64,000 nt of DNA from UBA4416 sp040387475 (GTDB lineage: Bacteria; Bacteroidota; Bacteroidia; B-17B0; Aurantibacillaceae), in NCBI GenBank assembly GCA_040387475.1, contig JAZKDT010000019.1, forward strand, positions 124,001 to 188,000, written 5' to 3'. Numbering within the stretch: position 1 is the stretch's first letter; the number at the start of each line of letters is the position of its first letter. A model generated the notes under the pieces. The model was not told the DNA's origin, searched no databases, and worked only from the letters and a program-made list of their open reading frames with translations. Made by a program: the position numbers and the translations under genes. Below are positions 32,869 to 42,440 of this stretch, one piece after another.

Positions 32869-33678
32869 ATGGAATATGATATCCGCCCGAAAGGTAAATT
32901 AACGATTGGATTTAAAGAGTTGTGGGAATACAGGGAGTTATTTATGTTTTTTACCTGGCGAGACATAAAGGTAAAATACAAACAAACGTCTTTGGGAGTA
33001 TTATGGGTTATTCTCCAACCTTTAATTATGACACTTCTTTTTTCTGTTTTTTTTAAATCTTTAAATAATAAGTCTTCAGTTATTCCTTACCCTATTTTTG
33101 TTTTAAGTGGGCTCGTTATCTGGACTATGTTTTCTTCTGCTATCATGAATGCCGGTAACAGCATGGTTTCTAACGCCAATATAATTAAGAAGATCTATTT
33201 TCCGAGATTAATCATCCCCGTTTCGTCTATTTTGACGTCTCTGTTTGATATGTTATTTGGAGTTATCATTTTGGTAGCGGCTATATTTTATTATCACGTG
33301 TCTTTAAACTCCAGCGTTATTTGGCTGTGGCCTTTAGCTATTATTGTTTCTGGTATTTCAGCGTTAGGTTTGGGTACATTTTTATCTGCTTTAAATGTAA
33401 AATATCGTGATTTCAGATATATTATTCCTTTTTTAATACAAGCGATGTTGTTTTTGAGTCCGGTAATATATTCTGAGCAAACAAACAACAGTTTATTGAA
33501 TTTCTTATTACAATTAAACCCGGTTACAGCCGGAATTGAATTATTCCGATCCGCATTTTTAGGTTATGAACCACAGTGGAACGCTATCAAAATTAGTTTA
33601 TTAAGCAATTTTTTGCTTCTGATCGTTGGAATATTTTACTTTAAAAAAACAGAAAGTTACTTCGCTGATATCGCCTAA
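32869..33678 (+). CDS. ABC-2 type polysaccharide export permease (Wzm-like)
   Basis: From ATG 32869 the protein is 269 aa (the frame opens at TTG 32836). It has six transmembrane segments and the ABC2-type signatures ELFMFFTWRDIKVKYKQTSLGVLWVILQPL and LNPVTAGIELFRSAFLGY. Wzm proteins form the membrane channel that exports finished undecaprenyl- or lipid-linked polysaccharide. The ATPase partner begins at the last base of its stop codon (TAATG). It is the first gene of the surface-polysaccharide locus. Confidence 0.93.
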   Translation: MEYDIRPKGKLTIGFKELWEYRELFMFFTWRDIKVKYKQTSLGVLWVILQPLIMTLLFSVFFKSLNNKSSVIPYPIFVLSGLVIWTMFSSAIMNAGNSMVSNANIIKKIYFPRLIIPVSSILTSLFDMLFGVIILVAAIFYYHVSLNSSVIWLWPLAIIVSGISALGLGTFLSALNVKYRDFRYIIPFLIQAMLFLSPVIYSEQTNNSLLNFLLQLNPVTAGIELFRSAFLGYEPQWNAIKISLLSNFLLLIVGIFYFKKTESYFADIA

Positions 33679-34874
33679 TGAAACCTATTTTAGAAGTTAA
33701 GAATATATCTAAGCAGTATCATATCAATGAGACGAAAGAGCCATACCTGAATTTTAGGGATGTAGTTACCAATGCTTTAAAAAAAGGGTTAGGTGTTAAG
33801 AAAGACAATTTTCTTGCCCTTGATGATATAAGTTTTGATGTATATCCTGGCGAAACGGTTGGCATTATAGGTAAAAATGGCGCTGGTAAATCAACCTTAC
33901 TTAAAATTTTATCACGCATTACCCCGCCCAGTACAGGTAATATAAAAGTTAGAGGAAGAATTGCCAGTTTATTGGAAGTGGGTACCGGTTTTCATCCGGA
34001 ATTAAGTGGACGAGAAAATATTTTTTTAAATGGAAGTATTTTGGGCATGAGAAAAACAGAGATCCTAAAAAATTTTGATGCTATTGTTGATTTTTCGGGA
34101 ATCGAAAAATTTATAGATACACCAATAAAGCACTACAGCAGTGGCATGCAGCTTCGGTTAGCTTTTGCCGTGGCTGCTTTTCTCGAAAATGAAATATTGA
34201 TAATCGACGAGGTTTTAGCAGTAGGTGATTCGGAATTTCAAAGAAAATGCATGGGTAAAATGGAAGACGTGAGTAAAAGCGGGAAGACGATTTTATTTGT
34301 GAGCCACCAATTATCTGCCATTGAGTCACTTTGTAAAAAGGGAATTTTGTTAAATAAAGGTAAGTTGCTTTTGGAAGGTGAAATCAAAGACGTTGTGAGT
34401 CAGTACATTTCGTTATATACCAATCAATCAGGAAAAACCGGCTCAGACATAGTTACGGAAGTAGAAGTAAATTCGGGAAGTAAACAAGGAAAAGAAATTT
34501 TGCCGTTTAATGATATTGTTATTAAGGGAAAAATAAACATTAAAGAGTCCATCCAAAAACCAACTCTGGGAATAGTAATTCGGAATGTATTTAATGTTCC
34601 AGTGATTGGAATCAATAATAAAACCTATGGCGTGGACCTAGGTAAATTAAAGAATAATAATTTCGAAATTAAATTGCACAGTCCTTCTTTAACACCGGGG
34701 TACTATACGGTTGATCTTTATATCGGTGATGGAATAACTGATCATCACCAACTTGAAAATCTAATTCAATTTGAAGTTCAGGATGAAAATATTTTCCTTA
34801 ATGGAAAAAACCCGGAACCGAAAATAAATTCTTTTATTATCAAATCTACTAATTGGGAAATTACTCCTTTGTAA
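33678..34874 (+). CDS. Polysaccharide ABC exporter ATPase with Wzt-type C-terminal domain
   Basis: At 398 aa it is longer than a plain KpsT. The ATPase domain (about 1-245) has Walker A GKNGAGKSTLLK, signature YSSGMQLRLAFAVA and Walker B ILIIDEVLAVGD, plus the ELSGRENIFLNGSILGM stretch typical of Wzt/TagH. A C-terminal beta domain (about 265-395; PTLGIVIRNVFNVPVIGINNKTYG) is like the Wzt carbohydrate-binding domain, which recognises the modified end of the O-polysaccharide before export. This suggests chains here carry a terminal modification, and the locus contains a methyltransferase directly downstream. Confidence 0.94.
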   Translation: MKPILEVKNISKQYHINETKEPYLNFRDVVTNALKKGLGVKKDNFLALDDISFDVYPGETVGIIGKNGAGKSTLLKILSRITPPSTGNIKVRGRIASLLEVGTGFHPELSGRENIFLNGSILGMRKTEILKNFDAIVDFSGIEKFIDTPIKHYSSGMQLRLAFAVAAFLENEILIIDEVLAVGDSEFQRKCMGKMEDVSKSGKTILFVSHQLSAIESLCKKGILLNKGKLLLEGEIKDVVSQYISLYTNQSGKTGSDIVTEVEVNSGSKQGKEILPFNDIVIKGKINIKESIQKPTLGIVIRNVFNVPVIGINNKTYGVDLGKLKNNNFEIKLHSPSLTPGYYTVDLYIGDGITDHHQLENLIQFEVQDENIFLNGKNPEPKINSFIIKSTNWEITPL

Positions 34875-34877
34875 ATT

Positions 34878-35615
34878 ATGCAGGAAAATAAAAAAGAGAT
34901 AACCAAAGAATATTATAATAACCGTTTCGGAGATTTGTCTCAAAATTTAAATGAAGAAGAACAGATCAGATGGAAGATTTTATCTGCAAATATTTCGGCA
35001 ATTAAAGAAATTGGAACATTAAAAATTGCTGATTTTGGCTGCGGTAGAGGATGGTTGTCGCATAAGCTTTCAGAATTTGGACAAGTAACGGGGTTTGATA
35101 TCTCTGAGCTTTCCGTTGAAAATGCGAAAAAATCTTTTCCTCATAATACGTTTATGTGCCTCGATGCGTCACAGGATATCCCTTCTGTATTTTGTGAGCA
35201 GTTTGATTTAGTTGTTTCTTCGGAGGTCATTGAGCACATAGACGATCAGGAGAATTACCTGCGAAATATTTATAAGTTATTAAAAAAAGGTGGAAAATTG
35301 GTTATTACAACGCCAAATGGAAGTTGGTTTAATGCCTTTTATTGCGATGGAAGGGACCAATGGAAACAACCTATTGAAAACTGGCGAACCCCAGAGCAGT
35401 TGGTTTCTTTGACAAAAAAAACAGGCATATCTAAAATTCTTTGTACAACCTTTCAGTCTGAGTGGATATTTGCTTTACAACCCAAGGTGGATGTTAATTC
35501 TTCAGCGTTGTATCGCAAGGGATTAAAATTGCTGGGGTTGTATAACAGCAAAATTGCTTCACTCAATAAAAAAATGTACGGACTCAATATTCTATTGATC
35601 GGTGAAAAAATATGA
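34878..35615 (+). CDS. Class I SAM-dependent methyltransferase
   Basis: This 245-aa methyltransferase has the SAM-binding loop IADFGCGRGWLSHKLSE, the acidic loop VTGFDISELSVENAKKSF, LDASQDIP and the post-I motif VVSSEVIEHIDDQENYLRNIYKLLKKGGKLVITTPNG, as in UbiG/WbdD-like enzymes. It follows the Wzt gene by 3 nt. In Wzt-dependent systems a methyltransferase can cap the growing chain; that role here is a good inference but not shown by sequence. The next glycosyltransferase gene overlaps by ATGA. Confidence 0.88.
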   Translation: MQENKKEITKEYYNNRFGDLSQNLNEEEQIRWKILSANISAIKEIGTLKIADFGCGRGWLSHKLSEFGQVTGFDISELSVENAKKSFPHNTFMCLDASQDIPSVFCEQFDLVVSSEVIEHIDDQENYLRNIYKLLKKGGKLVITTPNGSWFNAFYCDGRDQWKQPIENWRTPEQLVSLTKKTGISKILCTTFQSEWIFALQPKVDVNSSALYRKGLKLLGLYNSKIASLNKKMYGLNILLIGEKI

Positions 35616-36736
35616 CACCCCTTATAGATATTATATATTGTTATAAAAATAAAGATATATCGAGGGTTAAAAAATCGTTGGATTCTTTGTCTATTCAGGA
35701 TAATAAGGCATTTCGGGTTATATTTATTGATTATGGGAGTGATTCGGTTTTTGCTGAAAAAATTGAAAATTTATGTCAGCAATATGCATTTTGCAACTAT
35801 CGGTATGTTAATTCACTAGGCCAAATGTGGAACAGAGGTGATGCGTTGAACTATGGTTTTAAGTTGTCGGACGCACCTTATGTTTTTACGTCGGACATAG
35901 ATATGGTTTATAAGAACAATTTTATTTCGTATTTACTTGCTTTAAAAACGGATGAGTTAAGTGCTTATTTTTTTGCTGTGGGATATTTAAACGAAAAACA
36001 AAGCAATCTTTTAACTATTAGGCAACTCGAAAAATTGACTTTTACACGAAGTGAAAATTATGCATTAGGGATGATGTTTGTTTCAAAAGAAGTAATAGAA
36101 AGGATAAATGGCTATAATTCTTTTTATGCAATATGGGGAATTGAAGATAATGACATAAAGAGAAGAATTGAAAACGCTGGCTTAAAAACGGGTTTTGTTG
36201 ACAAAGAAATATTAATGCTTCATCAATACCACCCCGTGTCAAATGGAGCAAATCTTCCTGCCGGTTGGCAACAATATTTGAAAGATTATAACGATCAGTT
36301 TTTTGAGTTTAATGGGGAATTTAACGGTTTAAAGCAATTACAATGGCCACGATTGAGACCATCGTTGGATGTTTTAAAAAATAATGATATTGTTTTTCGA
36401 AAACTCCATGGCCGTAAACTTCATATCCGCCATTGTATTTTAAATGATCTTACAAATCATTTGAGTGTTAAAACCCTCAAATACGAAATCGAATTATCTG
36501 AACATAATTATCCCAGTCACTCAACAATTTTTAAGTTCATAACATCACTTAATGCGGGGTTCGAACTGATGAATGTGCCGATACGTTTAACATCTCTTTT
36601 TAAAGAACAATACTTAAGTAAAAAAGATGTTTATGATGAGATTTATTTTCTTCTGAAATCACTTGAACACGCGATTGAAGACTATTATTTAAATGATTTT
36701 GAGAATAAAATTACCCTTGTGATCGTAAAAAAATGA
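35612..36736 (+). CDS. Family 2-type glycosyltransferase
   Basis: The 374-aa protein has a GT-A fold: IDIIYCYKNKDISRVKKSLDSLSIQ at the start, the DxD-containing YVFTSDIDMVYKNNF, and the galactosyltransferase-like acceptor region NGYNSFYAIWGIEDNDIKRRIENAGL. The last about 130 residues are not similar to any domain I can name. It transfers an unknown sugar to the growing chain on the cytoplasmic side. It overlaps both neighbours by 4 nt (ATGA), so the genes are translationally coupled. Confidence 0.85.
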   Translation: MTPLIDIIYCYKNKDISRVKKSLDSLSIQDNKAFRVIFIDYGSDSVFAEKIENLCQQYAFCNYRYVNSLGQMWNRGDALNYGFKLSDAPYVFTSDIDMVYKNNFISYLLALKTDELSAYFFAVGYLNEKQSNLLTIRQLEKLTFTRSENYALGMMFVSKEVIERINGYNSFYAIWGIEDNDIKRRIENAGLKTGFVDKEILMLHQYHPVSNGANLPAGWQQYLKDYNDQFFEFNGEFNGLKQLQWPRLRPSLDVLKNNDIVFRKLHGRKLHIRHCILNDLTNHLSVKTLKYEIELSEHNYPSHSTIFKFITSLNAGFELMNVPIRLTSLFKEQYLSKKDVYDEIYFLLKSLEHAIEDYYLNDFENKITLVIVKK

Positions 36737-37827
36737 AATTAGATTTTGATGCCATTATCATAACTTCTGATGAGCCTTATTCTAAAATGTGGCATACGCA
36801 ACTTATTTATACAGAGTACCTATCCAAAAGTAACACTGTATTTTATATAGCTCCTCCGAAAAAATGGAAGTTGAAAAACATTTTCGAAAATTCATTTAAA
36901 ACACTTAAACAAAGTAAAAAGCTGCAGGTACTTCATTATATAAATAGATTGCCATCATTTTTAGATCGAAACAAATATAACGATGCCTACAATGAACGTA
37001 AAATGGGAGCATTGTTAAAAAACGGAGGGTATAAAAAAATATTGCTTTGGCATTTTGATTCATACCGAAGTTCTTTTTCCCATGCTTTTTTTGACAATAA
37101 TTTCACGATAACCAGAATTTATCATGTCATAGATCCTTTTTATAAAAATCCTATCGATCGTTGGCTTTGCAAGGTTGCAAATTCAATTGTGATAACCAGC
37201 CCAAGAAATAATGGATACTATTCTGACTTTAAAAATAAAGTAATAAATATTCCTCAAAGTCTTGATATACAATTACAGCAAACATTATTAAATGGTAGGC
37301 AGCATGCGTTTTTGAAACCTGATTTGCCCTTTGTAGTTTTGCTTGGAACAATATCAGATGACATTGATTTTGATTGGATTTTAAATCTTCTTGAAATAAA
37401 TATTAGGGTTGTTATTATTGGAAAATCTACGGGACTTGTAAAATCAAAAAGCATATCGGAAATAGTATTTAATCATTCAAATGCTGAATATTTAGGTGTT
37501 TTGTCGCCTGAGGAATTTTATCCAATATTGAGTAAAGCAAAGGCAGGATTGATTGTCTACAACGAAGATCGAAGGTCAAAGGTTTGCTCGCCTTTAAAAG
37601 CATTAAATTATCTGGTTAGTAATATACCGGTAATCACTAATATAGATTGCGAGATAACTGAATTGTCGGGTAAATGTATCTTTAATTGTGTCGATTCAAG
37701 CCAGTTTGTGGATAAGGTAAAACACGCTCTAAACGGATCTATTCCTAATACGACAATTTTTTCAGACAAATATTTAGCTGAAAATTCATTACAAAGTTCA
37801 TTAATCAAAATAATGTCAACTTTATAG
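36733..37827 (+). CDS. GT-B type glycosyltransferase
   Basis: A 364-aa protein with two Rossmann-like halves: AIIITSDEPYSKMWHTQLIYTEYLSKSNTVFYIAPP, and after about residue 195 FVVLLGTISDDIDFDWILNLL, FNHSNAEYLGVLSPEEFYPILSKAKAGLIVYNEDRRSKVCSPLKALNYL. The latter is the donor-binding region of GT4-like enzymes (AKAGLIVYNED, SPLKALNYL). The sugar and acceptor are unknown. It overlaps the preceding gene by ATGA and is 2 nt from the MBOAT gene. Confidence 0.83.
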   Translation: MKLDFDAIIITSDEPYSKMWHTQLIYTEYLSKSNTVFYIAPPKKWKLKNIFENSFKTLKQSKKLQVLHYINRLPSFLDRNKYNDAYNERKMGALLKNGGYKKILLWHFDSYRSSFSHAFFDNNFTITRIYHVIDPFYKNPIDRWLCKVANSIVITSPRNNGYYSDFKNKVINIPQSLDIQLQQTLLNGRQHAFLKPDLPFVVLLGTISDDIDFDWILNLLEINIRVVIIGKSTGLVKSKSISEIVFNHSNAEYLGVLSPEEFYPILSKAKAGLIVYNEDRRSKVCSPLKALNYLVSNIPVITNIDCEITELSGKCIFNCVDSSQFVDKVKHALNGSIPNTTIFSDKYLAENSLQSSLIKIMSTL

Positions 37828-37829
37828 GT

Positions 37830-39212
37830 ATGCTTTTTAACTCGTTTGAATATTTTATTTTTTTTGTAATATCCTTATGTGTCTATTATTGCTTACCAAC
37901 ACAAAGGCTAAGGATAATTTGGCTTTTATTGGGAAGTGCTTATTTCTATATGTTCTTTATTCCAAAGTTCATTTTAATTTTATTGGTAGTTATTTTAATT
38001 GATTATTTTTCAGGTCTCTCCATATCGGTATCGAAGAGAAGCGGTTTAAAGAAACTATTTTTAGCTTTTAGTATCACTTCAAACTTATGCATACTTTTTT
38101 TCTTCAAATATTTCAATTTTTATATTGAGAATCTGCAAATTGTAACCGGTCTGTCTTATGATAAATTGAATATTATTTTACCCATAGGGCTTTCTTTTCA
38201 TACGTTTCAGTCGTTAAGTTATGTCATTGAAGTTTACAGGGGAAATTTTGAAGCAGAGAAAAGATTAGACGTGTTTGCATTATACGTATTGTTTTTTCCG
38301 CAATTGGTTGCTGGTCCAATTGAGCGACCTCAAAATATAATCCATCAGCTTAAAATATTTAAAAAATTAGAGTATGATAATATTGTGGAGGGGCTGCGGT
38401 ACATTTCAATTGGTTTGATAAAAAAATCTGTTATTGCTGATAGAATAAGCTTGTATGTCGATAACATTTATTCGGATGTCGATCATTCATCACCTTACCA
38501 GGTAATGCTGTCTGTTATTTTGTTCTCTATCCAAATATATTTTGATTTTTCGGGATATTCTGATATCGCTATTGGTTCAGCAAAATGCCTAGGTATAGAT
38601 CTGATGAAAAATTTTAATTTGCCTTATTATTCAAGATCAATAAAAGAGTTTTGGTCGCGCTGGCATATTTCTTTATCAACCTGGTTCAAGGATTATATTT
38701 TTATTCCTTTGGGCGGAAGCAGGGTAGGCAGAGTGAAACATTTTAGGAATGTAATCGTGGTGTTTTCTTTAAGCGGGCTTTGGCATGGAGCAAGCTGGAA
38801 CTTTGTTATTTGGGGAATATTACATGGCATTTTGGTTTACATATCTTTTTACTTTGATTGGAGTTTCAGCAAAAAGTATAGTCGGCTATGGCTTTTTGAT
38901 GTTGTGTTCAATTTTATGCTTGTATCACTACTTTGGGTGTTTTTTAGAGCACCTGATTTTGAAACGGCTCAGGCTGTGTTTAAGAAAATGACGACTTTTA
39001 ATTTGGGACAGTTCAACTTGTTTAACAATCCTAATTTTAGCGTATTCAGTTTTTTATTGTTTCTAATTGGATTGATTTACTTAATGTGTTTGAACATGCA
39101 ATATCGAAAGCATAAGTCAAGAGGCGGAGTGTTATTACTGGTTGTTAATTTTATATTCATTTTTATATGTGGGTTGTTTAATAGCCAATCATTTATTTAT
39201 TTTCAATTTTAA
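37830..39212 (+). CDS. MBOAT family O-acyltransferase (AlgI-like)
   Basis: This 460-aa protein has about eleven transmembrane segments and the AlgI-type MBOAT motifs: NIILPIGLSFHTFQSLSYVIEVYRG, AGPIERPQN, IYFDFSGYSDIAIGSAKCLG, IKEFWSRWHISLSTWFKDYIFIPLGGSR and the catalytic-His stretch LSGLWHGASWNFVIWGILHG. AlgI/PatA-like proteins pass acyl groups, usually acetyl, across the inner membrane to a periplasmic partner. The overlapping next gene (TAATG) encodes a membrane-anchored SGNH-like protein, the usual partner. Confidence 0.95.
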   Translation: MLFNSFEYFIFFVISLCVYYCLPTQRLRIIWLLLGSAYFYMFFIPKFILILLVVILIDYFSGLSISVSKRSGLKKLFLAFSITSNLCILFFFKYFNFYIENLQIVTGLSYDKLNIILPIGLSFHTFQSLSYVIEVYRGNFEAEKRLDVFALYVLFFPQLVAGPIERPQNIIHQLKIFKKLEYDNIVEGLRYISIGLIKKSVIADRISLYVDNIYSDVDHSSPYQVMLSVILFSIQIYFDFSGYSDIAIGSAKCLGIDLMKNFNLPYYSRSIKEFWSRWHISLSTWFKDYIFIPLGGSRVGRVKHFRNVIVVFSLSGLWHGASWNFVIWGILHGILVYISFYFDWSFSKKYSRLWLFDVVFNFMLVSLLWVFFRAPDFETAQAVFKKMTTFNLGQFNLFNNPNFSVFSFLLFLIGLIYLMCLNMQYRKHKSRGGVLLLVVNFIFIFICGLFNSQSFIYFQF

Positions 39213-40144
39213 TGAGAAAAAGAATCATTAGCATATCAGTTGGTTTAATCTTATTTCATTGTTTAATGTTGGGAATTTATTATTTTGTCACGAAAGGCTT
39301 AGTGTATTATGATCGAGCCATCTATGAAAAATTTGATCTCCTATTTAAAGATAATTCTGCCCAGGATATTGTTATACTTGGTTCATCCAGAACTTACTAT
39401 GGGGTTAACCCTTTATTATTAGAGCAACTTAGCGGTAAAACGGTTGTAAATATGGGATTAGAAGGGGCGAAGTTGAATGAAATGGAACTTGCATTAAAGG
39501 CATATCTGTTCGTTCACCCTAAACCACAAAAATTGTTTTTGATGCTCGATCCTCACTCTTTCGATTACAAGGAGTCGTCTATTTATAACAAAATATATAT
39601 GGCTCATTATTTTGACAATGATTCCCTGTATTTTAATTTTAAAAAAATATCTGGTAAAAAAGCGATAGTATGGAAATGGCTGCCTTATTCGTTAGTGTCT
39701 GAGTTTGACGACTATACCAGGCTAAAGGCTGTTAAAGGATTATTTACTAAAAAGAAACCGGACGTAAATGTGTTTAATTATAAAGGGTTTTGTTTGCTAA
39801 AACGTCAATTTGTGCCAACTGAACTGGATTTTGATGTATCTAAAATTGACTTAAAAACCGGGGAAATTCAATTATGCAGAATTCTGGATTTGTGTACATC
39901 AAATAGTATAGAGGTGAGTATTATTCAAGGTCCTTTTTTAGCAACATATTATGATAGAAATAAGATAGATGAGTTTTATAGGAAAATTGATAACTCGATT
40001 TCCGAAAAATTCAAGGCTGTTGAAATGCAGGACTTTTCTTTAAATTATGAAAGTATTGAATATTTTAAAGACGAAACCCATTTAAACGATCTAGGATCGA
40101 CCCGATATACCAAGGATTTATTCACTACTTTTATCAAAAAATAG
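39212..40144 (+). CDS. Membrane-anchored SGNH-like protein, probable O-acylation partner
   Basis: A 310-aa protein with one N-terminal transmembrane anchor (about 5-27) and a periplasmic domain. It has an SGNH-like block I, IVILGSSRTYYGVNPLLLEQL, with Ser in GSSRT, and a C-terminal DETHLNDLGS that supplies the Asp-His pair. Proteins of this type (DltD, AlgX/J, PatB-like) transfer the acyl group delivered by the MBOAT protein to the polysaccharide. The start overlaps the MBOAT stop (TAATG), supporting a two-protein machine. Overall similarity to named families is low. Confidence 0.8.
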   Translation: MRKRIISISVGLILFHCLMLGIYYFVTKGLVYYDRAIYEKFDLLFKDNSAQDIVILGSSRTYYGVNPLLLEQLSGKTVVNMGLEGAKLNEMELALKAYLFVHPKPQKLFLMLDPHSFDYKESSIYNKIYMAHYFDNDSLYFNFKKISGKKAIVWKWLPYSLVSEFDDYTRLKAVKGLFTKKKPDVNVFNYKGFCLLKRQFVPTELDFDVSKIDLKTGEIQLCRILDLCTSNSIEVSIIQGPFLATYYDRNKIDEFYRKIDNSISEKFKAVEMQDFSLNYESIEYFKDETHLNDLGSTRYTKDLFTTFIKK

Positions 40145-40162
40145 TTTCATTTGTAACGTATA

Positions 40163-41290
40163 ATGAAGAAAATTAAAGGCATTATATTTATTTCGAATGT
40201 GCAAAAAGCCCTTGAACACGAGTGGTTTTGTGAATCAGTTGATAAAAATGAGTTTGACTTGGAATTTGTTTTATTTAATTCAGAAAATTCTGATCTTTTC
40301 TCCTTTATATCTGGTAAGGGATTCAAGTGTACGAACTACTTCCTGAAGTCAAAATTTTTTATCCCGTTTTATATATTTTTTTTCTTCGTTAAAATGATTT
40401 TTAAAAGATATCATTTTGTTCACTGTCACTTGTTCGAAGCGTCCTTAATTGGATTAATTGCTGGGAAACTGGCTGGAATTCGAAGAAGAATATATACCAG
40501 GCATCATTCAGATTTCCACCATGTTTATTTTCCTAATGCTGTTAAGTATGATCTTTTAATAAATAGATGCTCAACCCACATCATTGCTGTGAGTGATGTT
40601 GTAAGAAAAATACTAATTGAACAGGAACAGGTAAAAGAAAGTAAAGTTTCTACGATTGAGCATGCTGTTAACCTGGAAATGTTTAAAAAAGAAAATATTG
40701 ATCTTGAACGTATAAAGGCGATGAAGTGTAAATATAAAATTTCATCCCAGGCTAAAGTTGTTGGTGTTGTATCACGGTTTACAATTTGGAAGGGTGTACA
40801 ATATATTATTCCTGCGTTCAAAAAATACCTGGCAATATATCCTAATTCTGTTTTGGTTTTAGCAAATGCTAATGGAGAATATAAATCACAAATTTTAGAA
40901 TTGTTAAAAGATCTTCCGGAAAAATCTTATCGCTTGATTTCTTTTGAAGCTGATTCGGCAACCTTATTTCAATTATTTGATTTTTTTGTTCACGTGCCTA
41001 TGTCGCCTTCAGTAGAAGCTTTTGGGCAGGTATATATTGAAGCACTGGCATCAAGTGTGCCGTGCATATTTACCAAATCCGGAATTGGAAATAGAATATT
41101 GAAAGATGGACATAATTCTTTAATAGTGGAATATTCTGATTCAGAAACCATATGGAACGCGTTGTTAAAATTGACGAAAGATAATGAGTTAGCTTCAACA
41201 ATAGTGTCAAATGGACTCGAAACAGTGACTGAAAATTTCAGTATTGAAAGGAAAAATCAATCTATTTTTAACTTATACAGAACATTGTAG
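40163..41290 (+). CDS. Family 4 glycosyltransferase
   Basis: This 375-aa GT-B enzyme has an acceptor-side half with KGIIFISNVQKALEHEWFCES, HFVHCHLFEASLIGLIAGKLAGIRRRIYTRHHSD, then the donor-side half KVVGVVSRFTIWKGVQYIIPAF and the EX7E motif in VEAFGQVYIEALASSVPCIF. GT4 retaining enzymes use nucleotide sugars to elongate glycans. It follows the SGNH gene by 18 nt and ends 4 nt before a convergent acyltransferase gene. Confidence 0.93.
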   Translation: MKKIKGIIFISNVQKALEHEWFCESVDKNEFDLEFVLFNSENSDLFSFISGKGFKCTNYFLKSKFFIPFYIFFFFVKMIFKRYHFVHCHLFEASLIGLIAGKLAGIRRRIYTRHHSDFHHVYFPNAVKYDLLINRCSTHIIAVSDVVRKILIEQEQVKESKVSTIEHAVNLEMFKKENIDLERIKAMKCKYKISSQAKVVGVVSRFTIWKGVQYIIPAFKKYLAIYPNSVLVLANANGEYKSQILELLKDLPEKSYRLISFEADSATLFQLFDFFVHVPMSPSVEAFGQVYIEALASSVPCIFTKSGIGNRILKDGHNSLIVEYSDSETIWNALLKLTKDNELASTIVSNGLETVTENFSIERKNQSIFNLYRTL

Positions 41291-41294
41291 TAAG

Positions 41295-42365
41295 CTATTT
41301 CGCAACTTTTTCGCGTATTTTAAGGAAGTAATTTTCTACATATTTCGTTGTTAAATAGCCAACAGAGATGGATAGGATAATATAAATCAGAAATTGCACA
41401 AAAAAATTAGTGTGATTTAAAATGTATGGGTTATTGGCAACATAATCTCTGATTAAATTATGCCATAGATAAATGGCGTATGAATTACATCCTATAAGGG
41501 CAGTAACTGATATTAATTTCGAAAGCCATTTTGAACGTATTGTGCCGAGAGGATTGTTGAGCAAAAAGTCAGTAAGAATAATTCCAAAGGCAATAAATAA
41601 AAATGTAAGCGAGATCGTTGTTTTAAAAACATCGATTTTCATAAAGGCTACAACCGTAGTTATTAGAATCAGGGCACTGTAAAGCAAAATTTTTCTGTTT
41701 TTTTGATAGAAAGCGATTGTTTTTTTTGCATTAAAAGAAAGATTGTAGGCTATAAACACTCCGAAGAGTATTGAATCCATGCGGTGGTGTGTGTGCGCAA
41801 ACCTTGCCCATGGATTAAAAAAATGGTTTTGTCCATAATATCGCTCCATAAAAACAGAGAATATCCTTAGGCATAAGGATACTATAAATATAAAAATGAG
41901 GCAACTATTAATTGTTTTTATGTGGTGGATGTATTTTGTTTTATTGCATACCAAAAATATTATAAATGCAAATAAAATGTAAAAATGTTCTTCTACGCAA
42001 AGCGACCAGGTATGAGCCCAAAAACCCCCAAAATAATTCCTTGTAAACGTTGATTCGTATAGTAGTAATTTTAAGCTTAATTCTTCCTTCATCAATAATT
42101 TTATAATTACAGTAACAAGTATAAAAAAGTAAAATAAGGGATATAATTTAAAACCTCTTCTTATTAAGAATCGCTTAATATTTACAGTATTATTTTTTTG
42201 AAATTCAGTGAAAAGTAAAGTTGATATTAAATACCCGCTTAATACAAAAAACAAGTCAACTGCTATCCATCCAAAAGGAATAATTACATCGAAGTGAAAA
42301 AAAACAACTAATATAATTGCTATTCCTCTCAAAAAATCTAATTCAGTTTTACGTATGATGCCCAT
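41295..42365 (-). CDS. Acyltransferase 3 family membrane protein
   Basis: At 356 aa with about ten transmembrane segments, it has the acyltransferase-3 hallmarks ELDFLRGIAIILVVFFHFD with the His, VDLFFVLSGYLISTLLF, FLIRRGFKLYPLFYFF and WSLCVEEHFYILFAF. It probably acylates a lipid-linked or surface sugar. It is the only minus-strand gene inside the first part of the polysaccharide locus and splits it into two plus-strand runs (32869-41290 and 42441-48800). Confidence 0.92.
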   Translation of the reverse strand: MGIIRKTELDFLRGIAIILVVFFHFDVIIPFGWIAVDLFFVLSGYLISTLLFTEFQKNNTVNIKRFLIRRGFKLYPLFYFFILVTVIIKLLMKEELSLKLLLYESTFTRNYFGGFWAHTWSLCVEEHFYILFAFIIFLVCNKTKYIHHIKTINSCLIFIFIVSLCLRIFSVFMERYYGQNHFFNPWARFAHTHHRMDSILFGVFIAYNLSFNAKKTIAFYQKNRKILLYSALILITTVVAFMKIDVFKTTISLTFLFIAFGIILTDFLLNNPLGTIRSKWLSKLISVTALIGCNSYAIYLWHNLIRDYVANNPYILNHTNFFVQFLIYIILSISVGYLTTKYVENYFLKIREKVAK

Positions 42366-42426
42366 GCAGTCACTAAGATAGTGTTTTAATGGTTACTTGC
42401 TCTTTACCGGTATCGCATTTTTTGAT

Positions 42427-42434
42427 TAAATTTG
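42427..42434 (+). promoter_or_regulatory. -7 element just before a glycosyltransferase start
   Basis: TAAATTTG matches TAnnTTTG and ends 6 nt before the ATG at 42441. Transcription would begin at about the start codon (leaderless). No TTG at -33 spacing was found. Confidence 0.35.
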
Positions 42435-42440
42435 CTAATT

